NCBI RefSeq assembly: GCF_003841485.1
Contig: NZ_REFY01000002.1
Location: 186,001 to 250,000, forward strand
From: Natrarchaeobius halalkaliphilus
Lineage (GTDB): Archaea > Halobacteriota > Halobacteria > Halobacteriales > Natrialbaceae
Direction of reading: 5' to 3'
DNA length: 64,000 bases
In this document: piece after piece, positions 8,341 through 16,928 of the stretch
Layout of the letters: each line of letters opens with the position of its first letter
Position numbering within the stretch: the first letter of the stretch is position 1
Notes under the pieces: model-generated
Database searches by the model: none
What the model saw: only the letters and a program-made list of their open reading frames with translations
Told to the model about the DNA's origin: nothing
Made by a program: the position numbers and the translations under genes

Positions 8341-10137
8341 ATGGCACGCGAACCTTCGGTACTGGACGACGAGCGTCCCGTCTGTGATGGCGGTGACGCA
8401 GCTGAACGTAGCGGTAATACTGGATTACTCGGCCGTCGGTCGTACATGAAACTGGCCGGTACGACGACCGCGGCCGCGGCGGTCTCCGGACTGGCGAGCG
8501 CCGACGGGGACGGATACGAAGAGATCGCCGCGAACGGACAGGTGATCAGGATCGGTCGCGGCGAAACCTACGAAAACAAACTGTTCGACCTCACCACCGG
8601 CGACAGCGTTTTGTTGCTCGTCGAGGGTGGTGACTCGGTAATCCGAAACATCGGGTTCAGGGGTCTCCACCGCGGCGACGCGTTCATGATTTCGATCACC
8701 GCATCCAGCGGCGACGTTCTGATCGAGAACGTCTATCTGGGTGACGGCTCGACGAAAGAGGGAGAAAGCTTCGTCCACGGACCCGGTGCGGTGTTTTACC
8801 ACCGAAACGCCTCGTGTGACGTCACCTTTCGATACTGTAACGTCCAGGGATGGCCGAACAACGGCTTTTATTGCTCTAACACCGCAAACGGCGGCTCGGC
8901 TCGATTCGAACACTGTTACGGAAAGAACAACGGCGTCAGCACGTATCGGATCGCCGGTGGAAACGACGCTATCGTCGGCTCCGTCGCGTACAACGACGAC
9001 ACCGACTACGGTCCCGGCTGGGGTGGCTACGTCGAGGACGCCGGCCGACCGGTCTGGGTCTGGCCGGGTGGGACTCCATCGCTCGAGGACTCACACTTCG
9101 CGAGCGGGGGGTACCCCTACGCGATGGTTCTCCGAGGCGACGGGAGCGCGCGGATGACCGGCGGCGGAATTCGTGGCACGGTTCAGGGAGAGGGGCTGCA
9201 GCGATCGGACGTTTCGAGAACGCCGGATCTCTCGGTTCCGGACGGCGTCCCGACGTCCGCCGAAGAGGCAGCCGCCGGTGGCTCGGTCGAACCGGAAAGC
9301 GGCGACGGAACCGGAGAAACCGAGCCCGAATCCGACGAATCGACGCTTTCGAACGTCATCCTCTTCGACGGCGATCCAGACGACGCGACTCGATACGAGT
9401 TCGAAGCGGACGGACGGGTCGAAAAATCGACGCACGACGGTGCCTCCATCGACGACGAGGACGTCGTCGACGACGGGTTCGTCCACGGCGTCGTCGCGGA
9501 CTGGAAGGACGCTTTCCGGTTCAGCGGCGAACTCGAGCAGCTGACGGTCGACGGACCCGCAACGGTTTCGGTCAACGGCGTCGCCGTCGATCCCGACGAG
9601 TACGGCGAGGAACTCCCGCACGTTCTCACGGTCGAGGGAGGCGACGAGCCGACGAGCTACGAGATCACCGTCGACGGGGCGATCGAACTCGATTCGGAGG
9701 ACGATCCGATCGACGAGGTCACGATCGTGTCGGGGTCGGCCGTCCAGAGTTCGGTTACTGAGACAACCCAGACGTTCCGGTTTTCGGGCGCGGTCACCGA
9801 CGTTAGCGTCAGCGACGGCGACGCCGTGGTTTCGATCGACGGAGCGGAAATCGATCCCGACGAGTACGGTGACAACGAACTCCTCCCGCACGCGTTGCTC
9901 ATCGACGCCACCGGTACCGAGGGACCGAGTACGTACTCCGTCGAGGTGAGCGACGTCATCGTCAAATCCGATTTCCGCACCGTCTCGGTCGACGACTCGA
10001 GCGTCTCCCGCGGACGAACCGTTCGCGATATCGTGGAAAACGGACGCAGTACGTACTGGTTCGACGGCGAAATCGAAAACTTCCGCCTTCTCGGCAGAGC
10101 AAGAGCCGACGTTCAGTACAACGCTCGCGGTCAGTAA
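8341..10137 (+). CDS. Tat-exported beta-helix protein with C-terminal repeats
   Basis: 598 residues. Residues 28-50 hold a Tat signal (GRRSYMKLAG plus hydrophobic stretch). The next 280 residues are a paralogue of the preceding protein (VIRNIGFRG, IENVYLGDGS) and end with the same VPDGVPTSAEEAAAGG motif. After an acidic linker come three tandem units of about 100 residues: FRFSGELEQLTVDGPATVSV, FRFSGAVTDVSVSDGDAVVS and a shorter YWFDGEIENFRLLGRARADV. The first two also contain VDPDEYG or IDPDEYG and LPHVL or LPHAL. The repeats look like small beta domains for surface attachment or binding. Function unknown. Confidence 0.8.
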   Translation: MAREPSVLDDERPVCDGGDAAERSGNTGLLGRRSYMKLAGTTTAAAAVSGLASADGDGYEEIAANGQVIRIGRGETYENKLFDLTTGDSVLLLVEGGDSVIRNIGFRGLHRGDAFMISITASSGDVLIENVYLGDGSTKEGESFVHGPGAVFYHRNASCDVTFRYCNVQGWPNNGFYCSNTANGGSARFEHCYGKNNGVSTYRIAGGNDAIVGSVAYNDDTDYGPGWGGYVEDAGRPVWVWPGGTPSLEDSHFASGGYPYAMVLRGDGSARMTGGGIRGTVQGEGLQRSDVSRTPDLSVPDGVPTSAEEAAAGGSVEPESGDGTGETEPESDESTLSNVILFDGDPDDATRYEFEADGRVEKSTHDGASIDDEDVVDDGFVHGVVADWKDAFRFSGELEQLTVDGPATVSVNGVAVDPDEYGEELPHVLTVEGGDEPTSYEITVDGAIELDSEDDPIDEVTIVSGSAVQSSVTETTQTFRFSGAVTDVSVSDGDAVVSIDGAEIDPDEYGDNELLPHALLIDATGTEGPSTYSVEVSDVIVKSDFRTVSVDDSSVSRGRTVRDIVENGRSTYWFDGEIENFRLLGRARADVQYNARGQ

Positions 10138-10379
10138 CGACCACCGACGGTCGACGGATCGGCGGCGCTTTTCGCGAAGAGAGATGGCTCCCGCGCCGAG
10201 AACAGTAGGCTGGCACGCGAACTGTTCCGGTACTGGATGACGGTCGCCGGGAGCCACAGCCCTCTACGAACGGTGCGGATAAAAGTCCTTCTCGTATCGA
10301 AGGCCGGGTTTCGTATTAGTCGGAAACTGATAAACAGTACGACGGATCGACCCGGAACGATAGCACGCTCGGGACGAGG

Positions 10380-10979
10380 TCATCCGATTCGCGAGAGCTT
10401 CCCGTCGACCGTTCGCTCTCGCTCGCGGTTCGAGACGGCGTGGACGATCGAGAGAACGAAGAACGCGACGACGACCGCTCCCGCGATCGCAATAGTCGGC
10501 AGCACCGAAAGCGGCGGTACCCCGAGGAACGTTCCGGTAATGAGCGCCGCTCCGACGACGCTCAGGACGCTATACCATCGATCCCAGCGATCCTGATGAT
10601 GCGTGTCCGTATCCAGATACATCATCAACAGATCCGCGTTGTCAGAGAGGGTGATCAGTCCGCGATCCTGATCGTATTCGACGATACCCGCGTCGTCCAT
10701 CTTCGGGAGATGAGTTTGATACAGTGCGACGTACACGCGTTTTCGTTGATCGGAACTGAGCGCGTTGACCTCCGTGTCGTTTTCCCAGGCCGCGATCTGT
10801 TCAGCGAGCTCTCCAAGCGTCACCGTCTCCTCCGCCTCGAGCAAGTACGCGAGGACTTCTCGCCGGCGTCGATTCTTCAGTAGTTCAAAAATGACGTCCT
10901 TCGACAGACCGTCCTCGTCCGCCGAATCCGAAACCGAAGACGCGATTTCGTCGGGGAGCGAGGTATCGATCGACGACAT
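10380..10979 (-). CDS. DUF7344-type winged-helix protein with two membrane helices
   Basis: 199 residues from the ATG at 10979, which follows GGAGG about 10 bases upstream; an ATG further upstream would add an unrelated Arg-rich stretch. Residues 25-125 form a winged-helix domain (VIFELLKNRRRREVLAYLLE, VTLGELAEQIAAWEN, KRVYVALYQTHLPKMDDAGI). Two hydrophobic helices follow between about 135 and 185. This arrangement is typical of haloarchaeal DUF7344 regulators, which are often tethered to the membrane next to surface, archaellum or secretion genes. It stands alone, reading towards the beta-helix genes, which it could regulate (inference). Confidence 0.8.
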   Translation of the reverse strand: MSSIDTSLPDEIASSVSDSADEDGLSKDVIFELLKNRRRREVLAYLLEAEETVTLGELAEQIAAWENDTEVNALSSDQRKRVYVALYQTHLPKMDDAGIVEYDQDRGLITLSDNADLLMMYLDTDTHHQDRWDRWYSVLSVVGAALITGTFLGVPPLSVLPTIAIAGAVVVAFFVLSIVHAVSNRERERTVDGKLSRIG

Positions 10980-11826
10980 TACCTTGAGCCTCCGAACGGT
11001 AGTAGTACGGTTCGGCCAGGTTCGTTCCAAGTTCGGTGCTCGAGGTCTCCACCGAGCCGTGGGAACAGTAGGGACCGCTGTACTCTCGAAAGACGGTTCG
11101 CAGTCACGGTTGACACACCAAGTTGTACACCAACAGTGACTCTCTTAAGCACGGTCACGTTTTGCACCCGCTGCAAAGGGCGTACGGGCTGACTTCTCGA
11201 GATACTGACGTCGCCGCTCCGGCGGTGCGGGTTCGCACGCTCACCGGTCCGCTTCGGCCGTGGTCGGTATCGGCCGATTGTCCGGCAGTATTGATCGTGT
11301 ACATTCCGAACCGTCGGGTACGACGGCACTCGGTCGTCGTCGGAACCAGGCAACACAACACTCGGGCGAAACATTCGACGCCAGCGACATAAATTCGGGC
11401 GTCGGTTTGATACCGAACGAATCGTTTCTGCGGTGAAGCTCGGATTTACGATTCCGTCACGACGAAACGATGGCCGCGTTTCATGTGGTACGTTCACTAT
11501 CGGCACAATGGGTCGAAGCGAACGGCAGTGATCGCTTTACCCGGACACGACCGATGGGACACGGTCTCGACGCGAGCGACAGCCGCCTAGAGCAGGCGGG
11601 TGGGACATCGTGTCGATCATCTCCGTTCTTTCTCTCTTTGGCTGTGATCGAGACCGTTCTTTTTCGCTTCGGTCGCCCGCGACGCGTGTCGACCGTACCC
11701 CGTAGATCGGGTCGTCGCCTCTCCGCTCGAAGCGCTGTAACCCGCCACGTCTGACAGGACAAGTCACAGTTTCCCGCGAAACCATGTGAACCCCTTACAG
11801 TGGTCGCACGGTTTCTCCCCGTACTG
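10980..11826. other. long intergenic region upstream of tfb
   Basis: About 850 bases separating two divergent regulatory genes. Open frames here have poor composition and no recognisable product. A short perfect inverted repeat (TTTGCA, 5-base spacer, TGCAAA) lies at 11161-11177, and the preceding 50 bases contain two copies of ACACCAA. It could hold a regulatory site or a non-coding RNA, but I see no definite RNA structure. Confidence 0.5.
11161..11177. repeat. short inverted repeat TTTGCA-N5-TGCAAA
   Basis: Perfect 6-base arms around a 5-base spacer in the long non-coding stretch between the DUF7344-type gene and tfb. Its size fits an operator for a dimeric regulator, but nothing links it to a specific protein. 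Confidence 0.35.
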
Positions 11827-12780
11827 ATGACGCAGTCTATTATCGATCACACGAGGCCCGAATCCGAGCGAACGGACGCCGAGCGCTGTCCTGACTGCGA
11901 AACCGAAACCATCGTTCACGACCCGGATCGGGGCGAGCGAGTGTGTGCGGATTGTGGGCTCGTTCTCACCGAAGATCCCATCGACTACGGTCCGGAATGG
12001 CGAGCGTTCAACGCCCAGGAACACGACGAGCTCTCACGCGTGGGTGCACCACTCACACAGTCGATGCACGACAGGGGGCTGACGACCACGATCGACTGGC
12101 GAAACAGAGACGCCAACGGTCACGCGATGTCCGCCGAAAAGCACGGCCAGATCCATCGACTGCGGGTCTGGCAAGAGCGGATCCGAACCAAGAACGCCGG
12201 GGAACGAAACCTCAAGTACGCCCTGTCGGAGATCGATCGAATGGTCAGCGCACTCGGCGTTCCAAAGCCCGTTAAAGAGACGGCAAGCGTTATTTACCGT
12301 AGCGCGCTCGAGAAAGATCTCATCCGTGGCCGATCGATCGAGGGCGTCGCCACCAGCGCGCTTTACACCGCCTGCCGTAAAGAAGACATACCACGCAGTC
12401 TCGAGGAAGTAACCAGCGTCTCTCGCGTCGACCAGCGCGAAATCGGACGCACGTATCGTTACATCGCAGACGAACTGGACATCAACCTCGAGCCGACGAA
12501 CCCGAGACAGTTCGTTCCCCGGTTTTGCTCCGAACTCGACGTCGACAACGACGTCGAGACGAAAGCCATCGAAATCATCGATCAGACGACCGCACAGGGA
12601 CTTCACTCCGGAAAATCTCCGACGGGGTTCGCCGCCGCCGCAATCTACGCTGCCGGGCTACTGTGTGACGAAACCATCCCACAGCGCGCCGTCGCGAACA
12701 CTGCCCAGACGACCGTCGTCACCGTCCGAAACAGGTACCGCGAACAGCTCGAGGCGATCGATAGGGCTCCGGCTACATGA
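11827..12780 (+). CDS. tfb: transcription initiation factor TFB
   Basis: 317 residues. Zinc ribbon at the N-terminus: RCPDCETET and CADCGLVL (CxxC-x15-CxxC). The B-finger/linker region (YGPEWRAFNAQEHDELSRVG) follows, then two cyclin-like repeats of about 90 residues (KYALSEIDRMVSALG and FVPRFCSELDVDNDVETKA). The protein recruits RNA polymerase to TBP-bound promoters and reads the BRE element. Haloarchaea carry many TFB paralogues, so this may be one of several; the number cannot be assigned. The ATG at 11827 is chosen because the zinc ribbon begins 20 residues later. Its 3' end overlaps the convergent small gene by 8 bases. Confidence 0.93.
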   Translation: MTQSIIDHTRPESERTDAERCPDCETETIVHDPDRGERVCADCGLVLTEDPIDYGPEWRAFNAQEHDELSRVGAPLTQSMHDRGLTTTIDWRNRDANGHAMSAEKHGQIHRLRVWQERIRTKNAGERNLKYALSEIDRMVSALGVPKPVKETASVIYRSALEKDLIRGRSIEGVATSALYTACRKEDIPRSLEEVTSVSRVDQREIGRTYRYIADELDINLEPTNPRQFVPRFCSELDVDNDVETKAIEIIDQTTAQGLHSGKSPTGFAAAAIYAAGLLCDETIPQRAVANTAQTTVVTVRNRYREQLEAIDRAPAT

Positions 12781-12976
12781 TCGATCGCTCGTTGCCGCCG
12801 TAGACGTCCTCGTTGACCAGCGCGTGAAGGTTCGCGTACGGGACGAACGCGATGAACTCGTCGTCAGTGTCGTACAGCTCGAGGCCCTTCTCGGTATGGT
12901 CGTATCGCTCACAGACGATCTGCCCTTCCGGGAGGATCGCACGGAACATACGCAGGGGTACGTCATCGATCGGCAT
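12773..12976 (-). CDS. small conserved hypothetical protein
   Basis: 67 residues from the ATG at 12976 (MPIDDVPLRMFRAILPEGQI). It contains short beta-like segments (VCERYDHTEKGLELYDTDDE, FIAFVPYANLHALV) and no membrane segment. The upstream in-frame Met at 13057 would add an Arg/Gly-rich stretch that looks untranslated. The stop overlaps the end of tfb by 8 bases in a tail-to-tail arrangement. Function unknown. Confidence 0.6.
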   Translation of the reverse strand: MPIDDVPLRMFRAILPEGQIVCERYDHTEKGLELYDTDDEFIAFVPYANLHALVNEDVYGGNERSIM

Positions 12977-13061
12977 ATAGTGTTGGGCTCTCACGAACGC
13001 GACGGAGTCAACGGCGCGGGCGTAGCCGCGTCGGACCCCGCCACCCCGAACGTTCATACCG

Positions 13062-14789
13062 TCACTCTCGAACGGTAAACTCCTCGAGTTCGTCGTGTAA
13101 CTCCGTTGCAGTGTTCGACAGCGACCGGGCGGATCCAGAAATTTCGGTGATCGTCGCGGTCTGTTCCTCGACGGCCGCAGCCACGCTGGTCGTCTCCCGG
13201 AGCGTTCGTTCGCTCTGGTCGGTCGCGTCGTCGACCATCCGCACGACCTGTTGGCTCGAGCGAGCCTGTTCGTCGGTCGCGTCGTTGATCGATTGCACCC
13301 CGTCGTTCGCCTCCTGGACCCGTTCAGCTATCTCCTCGAGACCCTCGAGACTCTCTTCGATCGTCTCGACGCCGTCGGAAACGTCGCGCTGCATGGTCCC
13401 GATCTCTTCGACCGCGTCTCTGGCCGACGACTGAACGGCGCTCACCATCCGATCGACGTCGCCGGTCGCGTCGCTCGTCTCCTCCGAGAGGGATTTGATC
13501 TCGTTCGCGACGACGGCGAACCGTTTCCCGTCGGCGTCCGCCCGAGCCGCTTCGATCGAGGCGTTGACCGCGAGCAGGTTGGTCTCCTCTGCGATCTCGT
13601 CTATCAGTTCGACGACCTCCGTGATCTCCTCGAGTTCGTCCTCGAGCGTTTCGATCCGGTCGACGATCGTTTCGGACCGGCGTTCGATCGTATCGAGTTC
13701 TGCCAGTGCCTCGGCTGCGGTTTCCCGGCCCGACCGAGCGCGGGTCGCCGCTTCGCTCGAGCGGTCCGCGACGCCGTCGGCCGTCGACGCGATCTCCTCG
13801 ACGGTCGCGGAGAGGTCGCTCATCTCACCGAGCACCTCCTCGAATCTCGCGTTCTGTTCGTCGGTCGCGACCGAAATCTCGTCGGTCGACCGGCCGACTT
13901 CCTCGCTCGCGTTCTCGATCTCGGTGACGCTCGTCGAAACCTCCCCGCCGACCTCGTCGACTTCGCTCGCGAGGTTCTGAACCCGCCGAAGCGTCGATTC
14001 GACGTCGTCGAGCATCGTATTCAGCGCTCCCGCGATCTCGGTCATCGCCTCGTGATCGCTTTCGACCGAGACGCGACGGGTGAACTCCCCCTCGGCGCAT
14101 CGCTCCAGCAGTGCCCGAATACGCTCGGCGTCAGCCTCGAGCGACTCGTTTCGGCGCTGCACTCGCTCTCGTTGACGTTCGATCCGATCGTGGCTCTCCT
14201 CTAAGTCGTCGATGTGCGTTTCGAGCCCCCGTCGCATTCCCTCGAGTGATTCCCCGAACGTGCCGGGAACGGGACGGTCGAGTACCTCGGAGTCGAACGC
14301 TTCCCTCGCCAGCGCATCGGCCTGGGCCGCGACTGTCGTCAGAACGGCGTACATCTCGACGATCGACCGCTGGAGATCACCGATCTCGTCGGTCTGATCC
14401 GACTCCGACGGTCGATTCTCGAGTCGACCGTTCGCGATGTCGTCGGCCGTCGTCCGAACTGCGCGGATCGGTCCGATGAGATCTCGACGGGCGATCAAGA
14501 GCGTATTGGCGAACGCGAGAACGGAAAGCGCAAAGACGACACCCGTCAGCAAGATCTGCTCGGTCGGAAAGACCGCGATCGCGTCGCCGGGTCCGAGAAA
14601 CGCAAGCGGCAGCGCGAACACCGCAAGCGTCGAGAGGAACTGGAGAACGACCGCCGCCACGATCTTTCGCTCGACGCTCTCGGAAATTCCCAGCCGATCC
14701 ATCGATCCCCACAACAGCGATTCGTACCACTCTCGAACCGACGCCGCCCGTCCGTCGGGCCCGTCGAGTCGGGTAGACGCAGTCGACAT
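13062..14789 (-). CDS. methyl-accepting chemotaxis transducer (Htr type)
   Basis: 575 residues from the ATG at 14789. Two hydrophobic helices (about 43-66 and 79-100) are separated by only about a dozen residues, so there is no extracellular sensor domain. A HAMP segment follows (RRDLIGPIRAVRTTADDIAN), then a second HAMP-like stretch, a long coiled coil, and the conserved tip of the signalling domain (DEIAEETNLLAVNASIEAAR, then FAVVANEIKSLSEE). Glu-rich heptads on both arms fit methylation sites. It relays signals to CheA/CheW. The layout resembles sensory-rhodopsin transducer HtrII, which senses through a partner protein, but no rhodopsin gene is next to it here. Confidence 0.9.
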   Translation of the reverse strand: MSTASTRLDGPDGRAASVREWYESLLWGSMDRLGISESVERKIVAAVVLQFLSTLAVFALPLAFLGPGDAIAVFPTEQILLTGVVFALSVLAFANTLLIARRDLIGPIRAVRTTADDIANGRLENRPSESDQTDEIGDLQRSIVEMYAVLTTVAAQADALAREAFDSEVLDRPVPGTFGESLEGMRRGLETHIDDLEESHDRIERQRERVQRRNESLEADAERIRALLERCAEGEFTRRVSVESDHEAMTEIAGALNTMLDDVESTLRRVQNLASEVDEVGGEVSTSVTEIENASEEVGRSTDEISVATDEQNARFEEVLGEMSDLSATVEEIASTADGVADRSSEAATRARSGRETAAEALAELDTIERRSETIVDRIETLEDELEEITEVVELIDEIAEETNLLAVNASIEAARADADGKRFAVVANEIKSLSEETSDATGDVDRMVSAVQSSARDAVEEIGTMQRDVSDGVETIEESLEGLEEIAERVQEANDGVQSINDATDEQARSSQQVVRMVDDATDQSERTLRETTSVAAAVEEQTATITEISGSARSLSNTATELHDELEEFTVRE

Positions 14790-14925
14790 ATCGTAGAGGT
14801 CCCACAACGAGGACTTAAGCGCGGTGTTGATTACCAGTTTGTAACAGTTCACTATCCGATCGACGGGGTCGGCTCGAGCGGTCCAAGCGAAATCGGTTTA
14901 CTGCTATCGCGGCTAGCGAAGAACA

Positions 14926-16857
14926 GTGACCGACGAACGCCCTGCGGAACCCTCTCCCGACAGTTCCGACGACGAACCGGACGAAACCGACCCCGCTCGA
15001 GGTGACGCCGTCGACGGCGTGAGCGAATCCGGCGGCGACTCCGGGCCCACGAACGACCTCACGCTCGCGGAGTTTCACGACGCCTGTCAGCGGGAGGGGC
15101 GGCCGGTGCTCACCGCGGGGGCGGTCGCACGATGGCTCGACCAACCCCACGAACGCGTCAGCGAACGCCTCACGGCCCTCTCAGAGGAGGGCGAACTCGA
15201 GCGACTGTCTGTCTCGACCGATCCCGTCGTCTGGTATCCGAGCGAACTCGACGATCTCACCGAGCGCGAGCGAGTGGTCGTCTTTCCGAAACGTCGAGAG
15301 ATCGTCGTCGACCGACCCGCGCAGTTCACGCGCGCCCAGCTCTCCCAGTTCGCCCACCTCGCTGACGCGAACGGCGAGAACGGCTATCGGTACGTCGTCC
15401 GACCCGAAGACGTCTGGCAGGCACCCCACGAATCGTTCGAGTCCCTCGAGCGAACGGTTCGTCAGGCGCTCGGCCAGCGCTCGCCGGCGCTGGAAGAGTG
15501 GATTCACAGCCAGTGGGATCGCGCCCACCAGTTCCGGCTGACGACCCACGATGACGGCTACACGGTTCTCGAGGCCAAGAGCGCGGAAGTGATGGGGAAC
15601 GTCGGCCGACAGAAACTCGACGAAGAACACGTCCACGCACCCATCTCCGAGACCGAAGACTGGGTCCGAGACGGAGCCGAGGCCGCGATCAAGCGCTTGC
15701 TTTACGAAGCCGGCTACCCCGTTCAGGATCACCGCGACCTCGAGTCCGGAGAGGACCTTCCGATCGATCTCACGGTCGGTCTCCGGGAGTACCAGCAGAC
15801 GTGGGTCGATCGGTTCTCCGAGACCGGAGAGGGCGTGTTCGTCGGCCCACCGGGGAGCGGCAAGACCGTCGCCGCGATGGGTGCGATGTCACACGTCGAG
15901 GGAGAAACGCTGATCCTCGTTCCGAGTCGCGACCTGGCTCGTCAGTGGGCCGACGCCGTCGCGGAGTACACCTCCCTCGAGCCGTCTCAGATCGGCCAGT
16001 ACCACGGCGGCCAGAAGAACGTTCGCCCGGTGACGATTGCAACCTACCAGATCGCCGGCATGGATCGACATCGCTCGCTGTTCGACGACCGCGAGTGGGG
16101 ACTGGTGATCTTCGATGAGTGCCAGCACGTCCCGTCGGACGTCTATCGACGGAGTACGCATCTCCAGTCTCGCCACCGCCTGGGATTGTCCGCGAGTCCG
16201 ATCCGCGAGGACGACCGCCAGACCGAGATCTTCACGCTCGTCGGCCCGCCGATCGGAACCGACTGGCAGGCGCTGTTCGACGCCGGTTTCGTCGCTGAAC
16301 CGGAACTCGAGATTCGGTACGTTCCCTGGGGCGACGACGAACAGCGCAACGCCTACGTCTCCGCGGAGGGTCGCGAGAGGTATCGGATCGCGGCCGAAAA
16401 CCGCGGGAAGGTCGACGAGATCAGATACCTGCTGTCGGCTCATCCGGACTCGAAGGCGCTCGTCTTCGTCGACTACCTAGAGCAGGGGAGAGAGGTCGCA
16501 GACGCCGTCGACGCACCCTTCCTCAGCGGCGAGACGCCACACCACGAGCGCCGACGGTTGCTAGAGGAGTTCAGGCGAGACGAACGCGACCTGCTGGTCG
16601 TCTCGCGCGTCGGAGACGAAGGTATCGATCTCCCGACTGCCGATCTGGCGATAGTCGCCTCGGGACTGGGTGGATCGCGCCGCCAGGGAACCCAGCGGGC
16701 GGGACGAACGATGCGTCCTGCGGGCGGTGCGCTCGTTTACGTGCTCGCGACGCGGGGCTCGCGCGAGGAGGATTTCGCTCGTCGACAGCTCCAGCACCTG
16801 GGCCGAAAAGGAATGACCGTACGCGAGCAGACCGTGGAGCCGACCGACGAGAGCTGA
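14926..16857 (+). CDS. XPB/Rad25-type superfamily 2 DNA helicase
   Basis: 643 residues, GTG start. The first 45 residues are an acidic halophilic extension; residues 45-100 look like a winged helix (LAEFHDACQREGRPVLTAGA). The helicase core has Walker A GPPGSGKT (about 307-314), DECQ in the DEAH position (about 397), LGLSAS, the XPB-specific RED motif (PIREDDRQTEIFTLVGP), and QGTQRAGRTMRP as motif VI. Family members unwind or translocate DNA in repair and open promoters in eukaryotes. The usual archaeal partner nuclease Bax1 is not adjacent; instead a HerA-like ATPase gene follows on the same strand after 71 bases. Confidence 0.85.
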   Translation: MTDERPAEPSPDSSDDEPDETDPARGDAVDGVSESGGDSGPTNDLTLAEFHDACQREGRPVLTAGAVARWLDQPHERVSERLTALSEEGELERLSVSTDPVVWYPSELDDLTERERVVVFPKRREIVVDRPAQFTRAQLSQFAHLADANGENGYRYVVRPEDVWQAPHESFESLERTVRQALGQRSPALEEWIHSQWDRAHQFRLTTHDDGYTVLEAKSAEVMGNVGRQKLDEEHVHAPISETEDWVRDGAEAAIKRLLYEAGYPVQDHRDLESGEDLPIDLTVGLREYQQTWVDRFSETGEGVFVGPPGSGKTVAAMGAMSHVEGETLILVPSRDLARQWADAVAEYTSLEPSQIGQYHGGQKNVRPVTIATYQIAGMDRHRSLFDDREWGLVIFDECQHVPSDVYRRSTHLQSRHRLGLSASPIREDDRQTEIFTLVGPPIGTDWQALFDAGFVAEPELEIRYVPWGDDEQRNAYVSAEGRERYRIAAENRGKVDEIRYLLSAHPDSKALVFVDYLEQGREVADAVDAPFLSGETPHHERRRLLEEFRRDERDLLVVSRVGDEGIDLPTADLAIVASGLGGSRRQGTQRAGRTMRPAGGALVYVLATRGSREEDFARRQLQHLGRKGMTVREQTVEPTDES

Positions 16858-16928
16858 GGGCCAATATTCAAGGTATCCTGTTCGAACAGTATTGTTAGCA
16901 TGAACGATGCGGCCACACGCGAGGTGCG

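Noticed and set aside
11123-11392. Possible 89-residue gene in the gap upstream of tfb
   Set aside because: No domain, no hydrophobic pattern, no ribosome-binding or TATA context, and amino-acid use is unlike haloarchaeal proteins.
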